A stretch of DNA of 64,000 nt from Castellaniella sp. (lineage in GTDB: Bacteria; Pseudomonadota; Gammaproteobacteria; Burkholderiales; Burkholderiaceae_B). Numbering within the stretch: the stretch's first letter is position 1; every line of letters starts with the position of its first letter. The notes under the pieces are model-generated. The model saw only the letters and a program-made list of their open reading frames with translations. It did no database searches and was not told the origin of the DNA. The DNA lies in the NCBI RefSeq assembly GCF_034675845.1, contig NZ_JAUCCU010000001.1:1054001-1118000 (forward strand), read 5' to 3'. The translations under genes were made by a program, and so were the position numbers. Below, one piece after another: positions 17,214 to 24,687 of this stretch.

Positions 17214-18065
17214 ATGTCAGTCAGCATTGTATTTCACTTGCTTGCCGCGCTGGCTTATGCCGTGCTGGGCTTGGCGCTATGGCGCCCAATCATACACACC
17301 CAGGCGGTGCGTCCCAGCAGCGCCATTGGCCGCAGCTGCCTGCTGGGCGCCATCGCCTTGCAGGGTATCGCCCTGGCCACAGCCATTATCGTCCCCACAG
17401 GCCTGTTTCTAGGCTGGGCCTTGGCCCTGTCCACTGCCATGTGGCTGGGCATGCTGGTCTTCTGGGCCGAGAATCTGCTGCGGCGCCTGGATAGCCTGCT
17501 GCTGATCCTGCTGCCGGCTGCCGCCCTGATCAGCCTGTTGGCCGCCCTCTTTCCATCCGGCCACCTGGTGCCGCACGCCAACAACGACTGGCTGCGCATC
17601 CATTTGTTGATCGCCATGATGGCCTACGGCCTGATGACCGTGGCGGCCCTGCATGCCATGCTGATGACGGTATTGGACCGACACCTGCATCGCCCCATCG
17701 AGACCGAGGCCCAGCAAGGCCTGCTGGGGCGCAGCATGGACGCCATGCCGCCGCTGCTGACCTTGGAACAACTGCTGTTCCGCCTGATCGGCATTGGTTT
17801 TCTGGTGCTGACGCTGACTGTCATCACAGGAATTTTTGTCTCGCTACGCATCAGCGGGCAGGCATTGCCCATGGATCATAAGACCGTCTTCACGCTATTG
17901 TCCTGGGCGATTTTCGGTATTCTGTTGGCCGGTCGACGTATCCAGGGCTGGCGCGGGCGCACCGCCTTGCGCTGGACACTGACCGGCTTCGCATTTTTAC
18001 TGCTGTCCTATACAGGCAGCCGTTTTGTTCTGGAAGTCATCCTCCAAAGAGGCACACTTGGGTAA
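17214..18065 (+). CDS. Cytochrome c assembly (CcsA/YpjD)-like inner-membrane protein
   Basis: This 283-residue protein has about eight hydrophobic segments. It matches the CcsA/YpjD layout often found beside ffh in Proteobacteria, including the conserved WLRIHLLIAMMAYGLMT and MDHKTVFTLLSWAIFGILLAGR with histidines suited to haem handling. CcsA proteins move haem for cytochrome c maturation; the YpjD branch has no firmly known role. Its stop overlaps the TTG start of the next small gene. Confidence 0.85.
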   Translation: MSVSIVFHLLAALAYAVLGLALWRPIIHTQAVRPSSAIGRSCLLGAIALQGIALATAIIVPTGLFLGWALALSTAMWLGMLVFWAENLLRRLDSLLLILLPAAALISLLAALFPSGHLVPHANNDWLRIHLLIAMMAYGLMTVAALHAMLMTVLDRHLHRPIETEAQQGLLGRSMDAMPPLLTLEQLLFRLIGIGFLVLTLTVITGIFVSLRISGQALPMDHKTVFTLLSWAIFGILLAGRRIQGWRGRTALRWTLTGFAFLLLSYTGSRFVLEVILQRGTLG

Positions 18066-18306
18066 ATTTCTGCTGTGGGCGATCATTATTTTGGCCGTCC
18101 TGATTGTTTCACGCGTACTCAGCCACCAAAAGGCCCAGGCCCGTCAGGCAGCCAACCGACGCCAGGAAGCCGTTGCCCGCGACGCGGCAGAGGCCATGGT
18201 GCGCTGCGCCCATTGCCAGATTTTCCTGCCCAGATCCGAGGCCTACATGAGCCAGGGAAAAACCTGGTGCAGCGCAGATCATGCGCGGCTGGGGCTGAGA
18301 AGATGA
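18058..18306 (+). CDS. Small membrane-anchored PP0621-type protein with Cys/His metal-site motif
   Basis: This 82-residue protein starts at TTG 18058 (LGKFLLWAIIILAVLIVSRVL), giving one N-terminal membrane helix. A basic linker leads to a compact CAHCQIFLPRSEAY ... WCSADH motif that could hold one zinc ion. It resembles the PP0621 family, conserved but uncharacterised. It overlaps both neighbours (the ccsA-like stop by 8 bases and the ampD start by 4), so the three genes form an operon. Confidence 0.75.
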   Translation: MGKFLLWAIIILAVLIVSRVLSHQKAQARQAANRRQEAVARDAAEAMVRCAHCQIFLPRSEAYMSQGKTWCSADHARLGLRR

Positions 18307-18899
18307 CAGCGGCGGAGCCGTTTGCCGATAATCCAGCAGACGCCGCCTTTGATCTGACGATCCAGCCAGACGGCTGGCTGCCCCTGCAAGCCGGGGTACT
18401 GCATCACCCATCCCCCAACCACGACCAGCGGCCAAACAGCGAAGACCCCTATCTGCTGGTGATACACAACATCAGCCTGCCCCCCGGCGTGTTCCAGGGG
18501 GATGCCATCATCGATTTCTTTCAGAATCGATTGGACCTTAGCGCCGACCCCTGGTTTGAGAACATCCGCGACCTGCGGGTATCCGCCCATTTCCTGATTC
18601 GCCGCGATGGCGTGATCGTGCAGTTCGTGCCGACGCTGCTACGGGCCTGGCATGCGGGCATATCGTCCTTTGAAGGCCGCGAACGGTGCAATGATTTTTC
18701 CATCGGCATCGAGCTGGAAGGCACGGATACCTTGGCGTACACGGATGCGCAATATGCGCGATTAGGTGCGCTGGCGGCGGCGATCCGGGTGCGGCATCCG
18801 ATCCGTGCCGTGCAGGGGCACGAGCATATTGCGCCGGGTAGGAAGACTGATCCGGGGTTGGCGTTTGATTGGAAACGGTTTGGGCAAGGCCAAAACTGA
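18303..18899 (+). CDS. ampD: 1,6-anhydro-N-acetylmuramoyl-L-alanine amidase AmpD
   Basis: This 198-residue cytoplasmic amidase recycles peptidoglycan by cutting anhydromuropeptides. Its zinc ligands are visible as LVIHNISLPPG (His), AWHAGIS (catalytic region) and the HEHIAPGRKTDPG motif (His and Asp). The ATG at 18303 overlaps the upstream stop (ATGA). In related bacteria loss of AmpD raises beta-lactamase expression through AmpR, but no ampR/ampC is present here. Confidence 0.95.
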   Translation: MTAAEPFADNPADAAFDLTIQPDGWLPLQAGVLHHPSPNHDQRPNSEDPYLLVIHNISLPPGVFQGDAIIDFFQNRLDLSADPWFENIRDLRVSAHFLIRRDGVIVQFVPTLLRAWHAGISSFEGRERCNDFSIGIELEGTDTLAYTDAQYARLGALAAAIRVRHPIRAVQGHEHIAPGRKTDPGLAFDWKRFGQGQN

Positions 18900-19113
18900 A
18901 AACCGGGTGCCTTACACTTCCTCTACAAAAGCACTTTCTAGCAATATCTAACAGTATATAGCCTTGTATATCATGGAATAGATATACATGACTATAAGCC
19001 CTTATCAAGAATCATTCGCTGCTCGCGGGAAAATCCTGAACTCATCATATGACATACTACGATGAAGCTGTATTACGCATGTCATTTTGAACATCCGCCA
19101 AGAGAGGAGCATC
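18900..19113. other. AT-rich intergenic stretch after ampD
   Basis: This region is clearly more AT-rich than its surroundings and contains an inverted motif (GTATATC and GATATAC around 18966-18988). I see no convincing gene. It begins a short, atypical block reaching to about 19.85 kb. Confidence 0.45.
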
Positions 19114-19681
19114 GTGGAAATCCAAATAATCGCATCAGAGTTACTGGCTGAGGCTGTTAAACGGCACATTGGCTAGTCTGTCCGACCACGTGATCGAGGT
19201 GCAGATGGCGCTCCAGTATCGAGCGTTTGAGCTGTATGGATGGTATCCAGAAGAGGTGACGAGGCCCGTGAAACCCGACTTCTATCCCTCAAAATGGCGG
19301 GAGCCGCAACCAGACACCGTAAAGGTGAGGGAACCCCGTATGGCCTCTGCGCCCTCACGATCCACAAGCAGGCAGCCGACTCACGAAAATCATCGAGAAC
19401 TCAGAGACCGGATTGTCAACTGGTCTCACAAACCAGCTTTGAACGTGCACAAAATTATTGCTCTCGTCGTTCAATCACCCGATGGGATCAGCCGCAGTAA
19501 CCTAGTCAAACAAGTTGCTAGATACACGCAGTCAAGGAATCCAGACGGCGCGGTAGCAAGCCTGCTGACGAACAGCGGCAACGCCTATGGGCGGGTCTTC
19601 AACATGAATGATGAAAGAGTAATTACCCTTCACCCGAAGATTGAGAAAGAGGTTCGTGCGCTTACGTGGAACGTCGATTAG
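19114..19681 (+). CDS. Unrecognised protein, possibly frameshifted near its start
   Basis: The best ribosome site in the area, AGAGAGGAG (19101-19109), stands 4 bases before a GTG at 19114. That frame runs only 20 codons (MEIQIIASELLAEAVKRHIG) to a TAG at 19174. A second frame from TTG 19169 overlaps it and codes for 170 residues (SLSDHVIEVQMALQYRAFELYGW ... ITLHPKIEKEVRALTWNVD), with a winged-helix-like middle (GISRSNLVKQVARY). Either the gene has lost frame near 19170, or the short ORF is a leader that couples to the TTG. I do not recognise a family. Base composition differs from the neighbouring core genes, suggesting acquired DNA. Confidence 0.5.
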
Positions 19682-19785
19682 CACCTGAACATCCAAACCC
19701 AAGCAGAACCCTATTCTGAACATAGGTTCAGACCATATCTCTCCGCACGCCTGTTAGGATGGCTTCAGTCCCTGAGGAAACACCT

Positions 19786-19811
19786 ACCCCAGGGCTCATG
19801 GTGCCCTGGGT
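19786..19811 (+). promoter_or_regulatory. Hairpin upstream of a small exported-protein gene
   Basis: CCCAGGGC (19788-19795) and GCCCTGGG (19803-19810) form a perfect 8-base stem with a 7-base loop, ending 44 bases before the ATG at 19855. It could be a terminator of the preceding gene, although no T tract follows, or a 5' leader structure. Confidence 0.5.
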
Positions 19812-19854
19812 TCCATCACAGGGCGGGCTGCAAGCAACCCTTCCGGAGACTCTC

Positions 19855-20211
19855 ATGACCAACACAACCATACAGGCCTATATCAACCGACATAAGTACC
19901 TGCTGGCCGCACCGCTGATAATTGCCGCCCTTACCTTGGGCTGTATCAATATCGCCTCGGCGGAAAACAAGACCGAGGCCAAGAAGCCCGCTGGTCTGAC
20001 CACGCTGATCACGGAGACCCCGGAGGCAGGCTTCGCATTGGCGGTCAAGCTGTCTCAAAAAGGGGTCAGCACGGTCCAGACCGACCCGGAAGTCCGCAAA
20101 AAACAGCGGCCAGAATATTCGCATGATGCAGACAGCTTGATTGCGGTGTCGCAAGTGGTTGCCATCAATTTCCAGACGGTGGCGGCTGCGAACAACTACT
20201 GGCGCAAATAA
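19855..20211 (+). CDS. Small exported or membrane-anchored protein, unknown function
   Basis: This 118-residue protein begins at ATG 19855, preceded by GGAG. After a basic N-terminus comes a hydrophobic stretch (LLAAPLIIAALTLGCINIASAENK) that reads as a signal peptide with cleavage after ASA; the internal Cys (TLGC) could alternatively be a lipobox. The mature part is polar, with TTLITETPEAGFALAVKLSQKG and a tail VVAINFQTVAAANNYWRK. No family is recognised. It converges on fghA and stops directly before its end. Confidence 0.6.
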   Translation: MTNTTIQAYINRHKYLLAAPLIIAALTLGCINIASAENKTEAKKPAGLTTLITETPEAGFALAVKLSQKGVSTVQTDPEVRKKQRPEYSHDADSLIAVSQVVAINFQTVAAANNYWRK

Positions 20212-21075
20212 TCAGACCGGCTTCAGGGCTGCCGCGTGGTGGGCGATGTGATCACCGATGAAGCTGGCGATGAAATAGTAGCTGTGGTCGTATCCCGCCT
20301 GACGGCGCAGCGTCAGGGGGTGACCGGCCTCGCGGCAGGCGGCCTCTAGCAGGTCCGGGCGCAACTGGCTATCCAGAAACTCGTCGTCCAGCCCCTGATC
20401 CACCAGAATCGGCAGGCGTTTTGTCGCCGTGCGGATCAATTCCACAGCATCCCACTGGGCCCAGGCCAGGGGATCATCGCCCAAGTAGGCGGTGAATGCC
20501 TTTTGCCCCCAAGGGGCCTGGGTAGGCGCCACAATAGGCGAAAACGCCGATACGCTGTGATAACGGCCCGGATGGCGCAAGGCAGTCACCAGCGCCCCGT
20601 GTCCGCCCATGGAGTGCCCGCTGATGGCGCGGGCTGACGTCGCCGGAAAATGCTGTTCGATCAGGTCGGGAAGCTCGTCCGCCACATAGTCCTGCATACG
20701 GTAATGATCTGCCCAGGGCGCCTGGGTGGCGTTCAGGTAAAAGCCCGCCCCCTGCCCTAGATCGTAGGCTGAGTCATTGGCGACGACATCGCCCCGGGGG
20801 CTGGTGTCCGGCGCCACCAGAATCAGGTTATGCAAGGCGGCATAGGCCTGGGCACCCGCCTTGGTGATGAAGTTCTGCTCGGTACAGGTCAAGCCAGATA
20901 GCCAGTACAACACAGGACACGGTTCGCCGCGCACGGCGGCGGCGGGCAGATAAATGCCGAAGCGCATGTCGCAGCCCAGCGCGGCGGACGCATGCTGCCA
21001 GACTTCCTGGCGGCCGCCAAAAATCGCGTGCTGTTCAATACACGCCAATGCAGTTTCCTGATGAGTAGCGGTCAT
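20212..21075 (-). CDS. fghA: S-formylglutathione hydrolase
   Basis: This 287-residue serine esterase hydrolyses S-formylglutathione to formate and glutathione. It shows the family stretch LYWLSGLTCTEQNFITKAGAQ, the nucleophile motif GHSMGGHGAL, the acid in DQGLDDEFL and the His in YDHSYYFI. The ATG 21075 was chosen because MTATHQETALACIEQHAIFGG aligns with the family start. It follows frmA on the same strand (105 bases), completing the glutathione-dependent formaldehyde-oxidation pathway. Confidence 0.95.
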   Translation of the reverse strand: MTATHQETALACIEQHAIFGGRQEVWQHASAALGCDMRFGIYLPAAAVRGEPCPVLYWLSGLTCTEQNFITKAGAQAYAALHNLILVAPDTSPRGDVVANDSAYDLGQGAGFYLNATQAPWADHYRMQDYVADELPDLIEQHFPATSARAISGHSMGGHGALVTALRHPGRYHSVSAFSPIVAPTQAPWGQKAFTAYLGDDPLAWAQWDAVELIRTATKRLPILVDQGLDDEFLDSQLRPDLLEAACREAGHPLTLRRQAGYDHSYYFIASFIGDHIAHHAAALKPV

Positions 21076-21180
21076 GGGGGAATTCTCCTGTCGGCAATAA
21101 CACTTGGCAGGGACACGCCCTGCCAGGATATTCAACGACTGTTGTGGTTTATTGGACTGCGCTCAAGACGCGCGACGGCG

Positions 21181-22305
21181 TTATTGAGGGTCGTTTTGGT
21201 AGTGCACGACCGAGCGGATGGATTTTCCCTGGTGCATCAGGTCAAAGGCATGATTGATGTCGGTCAGCCCCATGGTATGAGTGACGAACGGAGCCAGATC
21301 GATGTCGCCGCGCATGGCTTCCTGCACCATGCCGGGTAGTTGGGAACGGCCTTTGACCCCGCCAAATGCCGTGCCGCGCCAGGATCGGCCGGTGACCAGT
21401 TGGAAAGGACGGGTGAAGATTTCCTGACCGGCGCCCGCCACGCCGATGATGATGGACTGGCCCCAGCCCCGATGGGCGGATTCCAGGGCGGCGCGCATGA
21501 CATTCACATTGCCGATGCACTCGAAGCTGTGATCCACGCCCCAGTCGGTCATGCCGACGATGACCTGCTGGATGGGTTCGGCATGGTCCTTGGGATTGAC
21601 GCAGTCGGTGGCACCAAAGACTTTGGCCAGGGCGAACTTATCCGGGTTGGTATCGACGGCGATAATGCGCCCCGCCCCTGCCTGACGGGCGCCCTGCACC
21701 ACGGCCAGACCGATGCCGCCCAGCCCGAAGACTGCCACAGTATCGCCGGGTTGGACCTTGGCCGTGTTGCGCACGGCACCGATGCCGGTGGTCACGCCGC
21801 AGCCCAGCAAACACACCTGTTCGGGGTTGGCAGTGGGATCGATCTTGGCCAGTGAGACCTCGGCCACCACCGTATATTCGCTGAAGGTAGAGCAGCCCAT
21901 ATAGTGGTAAATGGGCTGACCCTGATAGGAAAACCGTGTAGTGCCATCCGGCATCAGGCCCTTGCCCTGGGTGGCCCGCACGGCCACGCACAGGTTGGTC
22001 TTGCCGGATTTGCAGAACAGGCATTCGCCGCATTCGGCGGTATACAAGGGGATGACATGATCGCCGGGCGCTACGCTGGTGACGCCTTCGCCCACCTGCA
22101 CCACGATCCCCGCGCCTTCGTGCCCCAACACGGCGGGGAAGACGCCTTCCGGGTCGTCCCCGCTGAGGGTGAACGCATCGGTATGGCAGACCCCGGTATG
22201 GGTGATTTTGACCAGAACCTCGCCTTTGCGGGGCGGTTCCACGTCGATTTCAACAATCTGCAGGGGTTTACCAGCCTCGAAGGCCACAGCGGCGCGGGAT
22301 TTCAT
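21181..22305 (-). CDS. frmA: S-(hydroxymethyl)glutathione dehydrogenase (class III alcohol dehydrogenase)
   Basis: This 374-residue zinc- and NAD-dependent enzyme oxidises S-hydroxymethylglutathione, the spontaneous formaldehyde adduct. It has the catalytic zinc site (GVCHTDAFTLSG, GHEGAGIVV and CGVTTGIGAV), the four-cysteine structural zinc loop (CGECLFCKSGKTNLC) and the Rossmann motif GLGGIGLAVVQG. ATG 22305 opens MKSRAAVAFEAGKPL. It precedes fghA in a probable two-gene operon; no FrmR-type repressor gene is adjacent. Confidence 0.96.
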   Translation of the reverse strand: MKSRAAVAFEAGKPLQIVEIDVEPPRKGEVLVKITHTGVCHTDAFTLSGDDPEGVFPAVLGHEGAGIVVQVGEGVTSVAPGDHVIPLYTAECGECLFCKSGKTNLCVAVRATQGKGLMPDGTTRFSYQGQPIYHYMGCSTFSEYTVVAEVSLAKIDPTANPEQVCLLGCGVTTGIGAVRNTAKVQPGDTVAVFGLGGIGLAVVQGARQAGAGRIIAVDTNPDKFALAKVFGATDCVNPKDHAEPIQQVIVGMTDWGVDHSFECIGNVNVMRAALESAHRGWGQSIIIGVAGAGQEIFTRPFQLVTGRSWRGTAFGGVKGRSQLPGMVQEAMRGDIDLAPFVTHTMGLTDINHAFDLMHQGKSIRSVVHYQNDPQ

Positions 22306-22432
22306 CTATACGGCTCCAATTCTATTCAATAGCACGACATCAAGAGCCGATTATGGACAGTTGCGGGCCATAAGACAAACGGGCCGGGGTCCAAGATTTC
22401 AGAATTAGCCGGAAGCATAGTTTGAATCCACA

Positions 22433-22471
22433 AAGACAAAGTCCCGAGCCACCGGCTCGGGACTTTGTCTT
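22433..22471 (-). terminator. Strong hairpin terminator of htpG
   Basis: There is a perfect 18-base stem (22433-22450 and 22454-22471) with a 3-base loop, starting 12 bases past the htpG stop and continuing on the minus strand into a T-rich run (TTTGTCTTTG). It isolates htpG from frmA. Confidence 0.85.
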
Positions 22472-22483
22472 ACCTCGTAGAAA

Positions 22484-24388
22484 TCAGGCTTTCAACAGCA
22501 AGCCATTCATCCGCTTCACAAATGCAGCCGGGTCTTTCAGCGCTGCGCCTTCGGCCAGCATGGCCTGATCCAGCAGCAGTTCGGCCCAATCGCCAAACGC
22601 TTCGTCAGGCTGCGCTTCCATGCGCTTGACCAAGTCATGATGTGGATTGACCTCCAGAATCGGTTTGACGTCAGGAGCTTCCTGGCCGGCCGCCTTCAGC
22701 ATGCGCAGCAGATGCGGACTGAGTTCGTTCTCGTCCACCACGACGCAGGCGGGCGAATCCACCAGGCGAGCCGTGGCGCGGACTTCCTTGACCCGATCAC
22801 CCAGGGCAGTCTTCAGACGCTCGATGGTCGGCTTGAAGGCCTCGGCGGCTTCGGCTTGCTGCTTTTTTTCTTCCTCGTCGGCCAGGGCGTCCAGATCCAG
22901 GCCGCCCTTGGCGACGGAGACCAGCGATTTGCCTTCGAATTCGCGCAGATGGGACAGCATCCACTCGTCCACGCGATCCGACAGCAGCAGAACTTCCAGC
23001 CCCTTGCGGCGGAAAACTTCCAGGTGCGGGCTATGCGCCGCAGCGGCATAGGAATCCGCCGACAGGTAGTAGATCTTGTCCTGGCCGTCTTTCATGCGGC
23101 TGATGTAATTGGACAAGGACACCGTCTGGGCGGGGCTGTCGGAATGCGTGGTGGCAAAGCGCAGCAGCCCGGCAATGCGGTCCTTATTGGCGGGGTCCTC
23201 GCCAATGCCTTCTTTCAGAACCTGGCCGAACTGAGCCCAGAATTCGGCGTATTCATCAGGTTTGTTTTCGACCAGATCATCCAGCAAGCCCAGGATGCGC
23301 TTGGCGCAGCCTTCGCGGATCGAGCGCACATCGCGGCTTTCCTGCAGAATTTCGCGTGAGACATTCAGCGGCAGGTCGGCGGAATCCACCACCCCGCGCA
23401 CAAACCGCAGATAGGCCGGCAGCAGTTGCTCGGCATCATCCATGATGAAGACGCGCTTGATGTAGAGTTTGACGCCACGGCGGGCATCGCGATCATACAA
23501 ATCGAACGGCGCGCGTTTGGGCACATACAACAGCTGCGTGTACTCGCTGCGGCCTTCGACACGATTGTGCGTCCACGCCAGCGGATCGTCGAAATCATGG
23601 GCGACGTGCTTGTAGAATTCCTGGTATTGCTCGTCGGTAATCTCGGATTTGGAGCGCGTCCACAGGGCATTAGCCTGGTTCACGGTTTCCCATTCGTCCG
23701 TGCTTACTTGCTCGGATTTTTCCGCATCCCATTCTTCCTTTTTCATTTGAATAGGCAGAGAGATGTGATCGGAATAACGGCGCAGGACCTCGCGCAGCTT
23801 CCAGCCCGACAAAAAATCGTCTTCGTCGGCGCGCAAGGTCAGGGTGACAGAGGTGCCACGAGCTTCGCGATCAATGGCGGAGATAGAGAATTCGCCCTGG
23901 CCATCGGACTCCCACAACACGCCCTCAGTGGCCGGCAAACCGGCGCGGCGGCTACTGACCGAGACCTTGTCGGCCACGATAAAAGAAGAATAAAAGCCCA
24001 CGCCGAACTGGCCAATCAGTTGGGCGTCTTTTTGTTTGTCGCCGGTCAGCTGGGAAAAGAACTCGCGGGTGCCGGACCTGGCAATCGTGCCCAGATTGGC
24101 AATCGCCTCGTCGCGCGACAGGCCAATGCCATTATCGGTAATGGTGATGGTGCGGGCGGATGGATCGAATTCGACCTGAATGCGCAGTTCGCTATCAGTT
24201 TCCAGCAAATCGGGATGGTCGATGGCCTCGAAGCGCAGCTTGTCGCAGGCATCAGAAGCATTGGACACAAGCTCGCGCAAAAAGATTTCCTTGTTGCTGT
24301 ACAAGGAATGGATCATCAGATGCAGCAGCTGTTTGACTTCGGCCTGAAAGCCCAGGGTTTCGGCCGTTTGGGTATCGGTTTGGCTCAT
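22484..24388 (-). CDS. htpG: Molecular chaperone HtpG (bacterial Hsp90)
   Basis: This 634-residue cytosolic ATP-dependent chaperone contains GHKL ATPase motifs (SNASDACDKLRF, ITDNGIGLS, GQFGVGFYSSF), the middle-domain arginine region (NVSREILQESRDVRSI) and a C-terminal dimerisation domain. ATG 24388 opens MSQTDTQTAETLGFQAEVKQ, the standard start. It is divergent from the chemoreceptor gene across about 300 bases. Heat-shock control is expected from the family, but I could not identify a convincing sigma-32 promoter. Confidence 0.97.
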   Translation of the reverse strand: MSQTDTQTAETLGFQAEVKQLLHLMIHSLYSNKEIFLRELVSNASDACDKLRFEAIDHPDLLETDSELRIQVEFDPSARTITITDNGIGLSRDEAIANLGTIARSGTREFFSQLTGDKQKDAQLIGQFGVGFYSSFIVADKVSVSSRRAGLPATEGVLWESDGQGEFSISAIDREARGTSVTLTLRADEDDFLSGWKLREVLRRYSDHISLPIQMKKEEWDAEKSEQVSTDEWETVNQANALWTRSKSEITDEQYQEFYKHVAHDFDDPLAWTHNRVEGRSEYTQLLYVPKRAPFDLYDRDARRGVKLYIKRVFIMDDAEQLLPAYLRFVRGVVDSADLPLNVSREILQESRDVRSIREGCAKRILGLLDDLVENKPDEYAEFWAQFGQVLKEGIGEDPANKDRIAGLLRFATTHSDSPAQTVSLSNYISRMKDGQDKIYYLSADSYAAAAHSPHLEVFRRKGLEVLLLSDRVDEWMLSHLREFEGKSLVSVAKGGLDLDALADEEEKKQQAEAAEAFKPTIERLKTALGDRVKEVRATARLVDSPACVVVDENELSPHLLRMLKAAGQEAPDVKPILEVNPHHDLVKRMEAQPDEAFGDWAELLLDQAMLAEGAALKDPAAFVKRMNGLLLKA

Positions 24389-24687
24389 GGTGCGTACACG
24401 TGTATTGGTTGATATCGCGAAACTCTCTGCTTGTCGGCCACTTGGGCCGGTCAGCAGGAAGACTGCTACCTTAGTTGGGGATAGCCGGTCTGATTTTCAA
24501 GCCCGTGCCCAGAGGCATGGGTATTTCCCCTGATACGCCGCAAGTTCATGTGGCTGAGCAAATAAACCCTATTTCAGGGAAGACATCCACCCTTTTCAAT
24601 AATCCCGGTAAGGTTACGATATCCGGGATCAGGGCCACGCCACCACGTATCCCCGTCCGATGCACTCATTCGCTGGGAGACCCACTT
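24389..24687. other. Intergenic region between divergent htpG and chemoreceptor genes
   Basis: These 299 bases should carry both promoters. One inverted repeat is visible (ATCCCGG at 24602-24608 and CCGGGAT at 24623-24629, 14 bases apart), about 60 bases before the chemoreceptor start. A GGGAGA ribosome site lies at 24675-24680. No small gene is supported. Confidence 0.5.

Noticed and set aside
23426..24412. 328-codon open frame on the plus strand
   Set aside because: Antisense to htpG, whose conserved motifs are unmistakable; no ribosome site and no family resemblance.
24580..24640. Sigma-28 flagellar promoter before the chemoreceptor gene
   Set aside because: No TAAA-N15-GCCGATAA-like match was found; only a short inverted repeat of unclear meaning is present.
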